64,000 nucleotides of DNA from Tsukamurella pulmonis (GTDB taxonomy: Bacteria; Actinomycetota; Actinomycetes; Mycobacteriales; Mycobacteriaceae), in the NCBI RefSeq assembly GCF_900103175.1, contig NZ_FNLF01000002.1, positions 744,001 through 808,000 of the forward strand, in the 5' to 3' direction. This document shows positions 60,954 through 64,000 of this stretch, in pieces (position 1 is the stretch's first letter; every line of letters begins with the position of its first letter). The notes under the pieces are model-generated. The model made no database searches. It saw only the letters and a list, made by a program, of their open reading frames with translations, and was not told the DNA's origin. The position numbers and the translations under genes were made by a program.

Positions 60954-61761
60954 CGGGGCCGTGGCCCGCCCCGACCGGGTAGGCCGCCGCGAGGGACCGC
61001 GTCACCCACTCCTTGCCGAACGCGACCGCCTCGGGCACGTCGTAGCCGTGCGCCAGCGCGCAGACGGTGGCCGCGCCGAGCGTGTCACCGGCGCCGTGAT
61101 CGTGGCGCGTATCCAGGCGGGGCGCCTCGAACTCGAGGAAATCGGCACCGTCGTAGAGCACGTCCGTACTGGTCGACGCGGTGCGCAGGTGCCCGCCCTT
61201 GACCAGCGCCCAGCGCGGGCCCAGCGCGTGCAGTGCGCGCGCCGCGTCGCGCTGCGTGGCGTCGTCGACGACGTCGATGCCGGTGATGAGCCGCACCTCG
61301 TCGAGGTTGGGGGTGACCAGGTGCGCGAGCGGGAACAGGCGGTTCAGCAACGTCGCCAGGGCCTCGGGCGTGAGCAGCGGATCGCCGTGCTGCGAGGCGC
61401 AGACGGGGTCGACCAGGAAGGGGATCGACGCGCCGATGCCCAGTTCCTGTGCCGTATCGGCGATCGCGTCGATGATCTCGGCGGTCGCGAGCATGCCCGT
61501 CTTCACCGCGCCGACCCCGATGTCCTGCACCACCGCCCGGATCTGTCCCGCCACGGTCTCGGGCGGGATCGGGTGGAACCCGGTGACGCCGAGGCTGTTC
61601 TGCACCGTGACGGCGGTGACGGCGCTGGTGCCGTGCACGCCCGCCAGGGCGAAGGTGCGCAGGTCCGACTGGAGTCCCGCCGCGCCGCCGGAATCGGAAC
61701 CGGCGATGGTCATCACGCGGACGGGGGTCTCGCCGGTGCCGGGCAGGGGGAGGAACCGCAT
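60919..61761 (-). CDS. thiD: Hydroxymethylpyrimidine (phosphate) kinase, copy 1
   Basis: 280 residues. Ribokinase-like: [20 protein letters not shown] (about 17-36) binds [16 protein letters not shown] is the domain motif and [12 protein letters not shown] holds the catalytic-base Asp. Phosphorylates HMP and HMP-P for ThiE. No ThiE/TenA fusion. A second complete thiD lies at 62353-63282. Confidence 0.93.
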   Translation of the reverse strand: MRFLPLPGTGETPVRVMTIAGSDSGGAAGLQSDLRTFALAGVHGTSAVTAVTVQNSLGVTGFHPIPPETVAGQIRAVVQDIGVGAVKTGMLATAEIIDAIADTAQELGIGASIPFLVDPVCASQHGDPLLTPEALATLLNRLFPLAHLVTPNLDEVRLITGIDVVDDATQRDAARALHALGPRWALVKGGHLRTASTSTDVLYDGADFLEFEAPRLDTRHDHGAGDTLGAATVCALAHGYDVPEAVAFGKEWVTRSLAAAYPVGAGHGPVNASWRLRELP

Positions 61762-61806
61762 GCGCAGAGGATACCGCCGGGGCGAGCGGGGACCGACGGC
61801 GAAAAG

Positions 61807-61824
61807 CCGTTGCGGGCGCAACGG
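61807..61824. promoter_or_regulatory. Inverted repeat in thiD/HNH divergent gap
   Basis: CCGTTGC and GCAACGG arms around GGGC, between the two divergent genes. Operator or small hairpin; no regulator is assigned. Confidence 0.35.
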
Positions 61825-61881
61825 TGCGCTCCTATCGTCGATGTGCTCGACGGGCACGGACGACCGGGAAGGAGGTGCGCG

Positions 61882-62346
61882 ATGAGCTCGTTCACCGCCG
61901 CACCGCCGGTGCGGGTGTTCAACGCCGACTACAGCCCGCTCGACGCGGTGCGCTGGCAGGACGCCGTGGGCATGATGCTGCGCGAAGTGGCCTACGCGCT
62001 GGAGCCGCACGATCCGCCCCGGGTGCTGCGCTCGCCCAGCGCCGAGATCGAGCTGCCCAAGTCGATGCTGCTCGTGCGGTACGCGCCAGTGCCCTACCGG
62101 CGCACCGCCGATCACGCGAGCCGCGCTGAGATCCTGCGCCGTGACGAGCACACCTGCCAGTACGCGGGCTGCGGGGCGCGGGCGGCGACGATCGACCATG
62201 TCTTCCCGCGTTCGCGCGGTGGCGGCAACACGTGGACCAACCTCGTCGCGTGCTGCGCGCCGTGCAACCACCGCAAGGCCGATCGCACCCCGCCGGAGGC
62301 GGGCATGCGCCTGGTGCGCGAGCCCTTCCGCCCCGCGGCCGTCTGA
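61882..62346 (+). CDS. HNH endonuclease-family protein
   Basis: 154 residues with a strong GGAAGGAGG ribosome-binding site. The HNH part (about 85-140) reads EHTCQYAGC, then [20 protein letters not shown] and [14 protein letters not shown], with zinc-type Cys pairs around the DH...N...H core. The N-terminal 80 residues ([23 protein letters not shown]) match the small chromosomal HNH family common in actinobacteria. Cellular role is unknown. Confidence 0.9.
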   Translation: MSSFTAAPPVRVFNADYSPLDAVRWQDAVGMMLREVAYALEPHDPPRVLRSPSAEIELPKSMLLVRYAPVPYRRTADHASRAEILRRDEHTCQYAGCGARAATIDHVFPRSRGGGNTWTNLVACCAPCNHRKADRTPPEAGMRLVREPFRPAAV

Positions 62347-62352
62347 GTCCCG

Positions 62353-64000
<1,648 letters not shown>

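Overview
The window is high-GC (about 70%) DNA with dense genes, many 1-4 bp stop/start overlaps and frequent GTG starts. The gene content (an mce/yrbE operon, KstR, F420-dependent glucose-6-phosphate dehydrogenase, PknG-GlnH-GlnX, rhamnose genes) places it in the Mycobacteriales. The genus is inference: Tsukamurella or a near relative such as Gordonia fits best. No rRNA, tRNA, prophage, transposase or CRISPR array was seen. Both window edges cut genes: a two-domain acyl-CoA dehydrogenase on the left and thiC on the right.

Layout. 1-10.1 kb (minus): kstR, yrbEA, yrbEB, mceABCDEF and the fadE-type gene, a lipid/sterol import unit. 10.1-15.7 kb: rmlB on one strand and rmlAC on the other, enclosing a small operon (hydrolase, saccharopine-dehydrogenase-like protein, PaaX-like regulator). 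15.7-20.9 kb: ECF sigma factor with its YCII partner, an M1 metallopeptidase, a GNAT protein, and an autoregulated-looking GntR/membrane-protein operon. 21.0-24.9 kb: a 1302-residue Pls-type single-module NRPS whose specificity residues resemble a lysine code, divergent from an HSL-type esterase. 26-31.8 kb: small secreted and enzymatic genes, an ABC exporter and a SpoIID-like protein.

31.9-50.2 kb follows the gene order known from M. tuberculosis Rv0407-Rv0417 (fgd, pta, ackA, pknG, glnH, glnX, mutT, thiE, thiO, thiS, thiG), but an adenylate cyclase and an iron-siderophore ABC operon with a DtxR/IdeR-like box are inserted between ackA and pknG. The two convergent junctions around pknG-mutT carry the same 57-bp repeat in opposite orientation. 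A TPP riboswitch precedes thiOSG. 50.2-60.9 kb: ABC1 kinase-like protein, a fused double-TetR regulator, MFS transporter, GAF-LuxR regulator, a beta-lactamase-fold lipoprotein with a Ser/Thr kinase, an ABC transporter pair and an AbrB-type membrane protein. 60.9-64.0 kb: thiD, an HNH protein, a second thiD and thiC, completing a near-full thiamine pyrimidine/thiazole set.

Many starts lack a Shine-Dalgarno sequence and instead have a TAnnnT hexamer six or seven bases before the start codon, which suggests leaderless mRNAs. This pattern decided several starts, including that of the ECF sigma factor.
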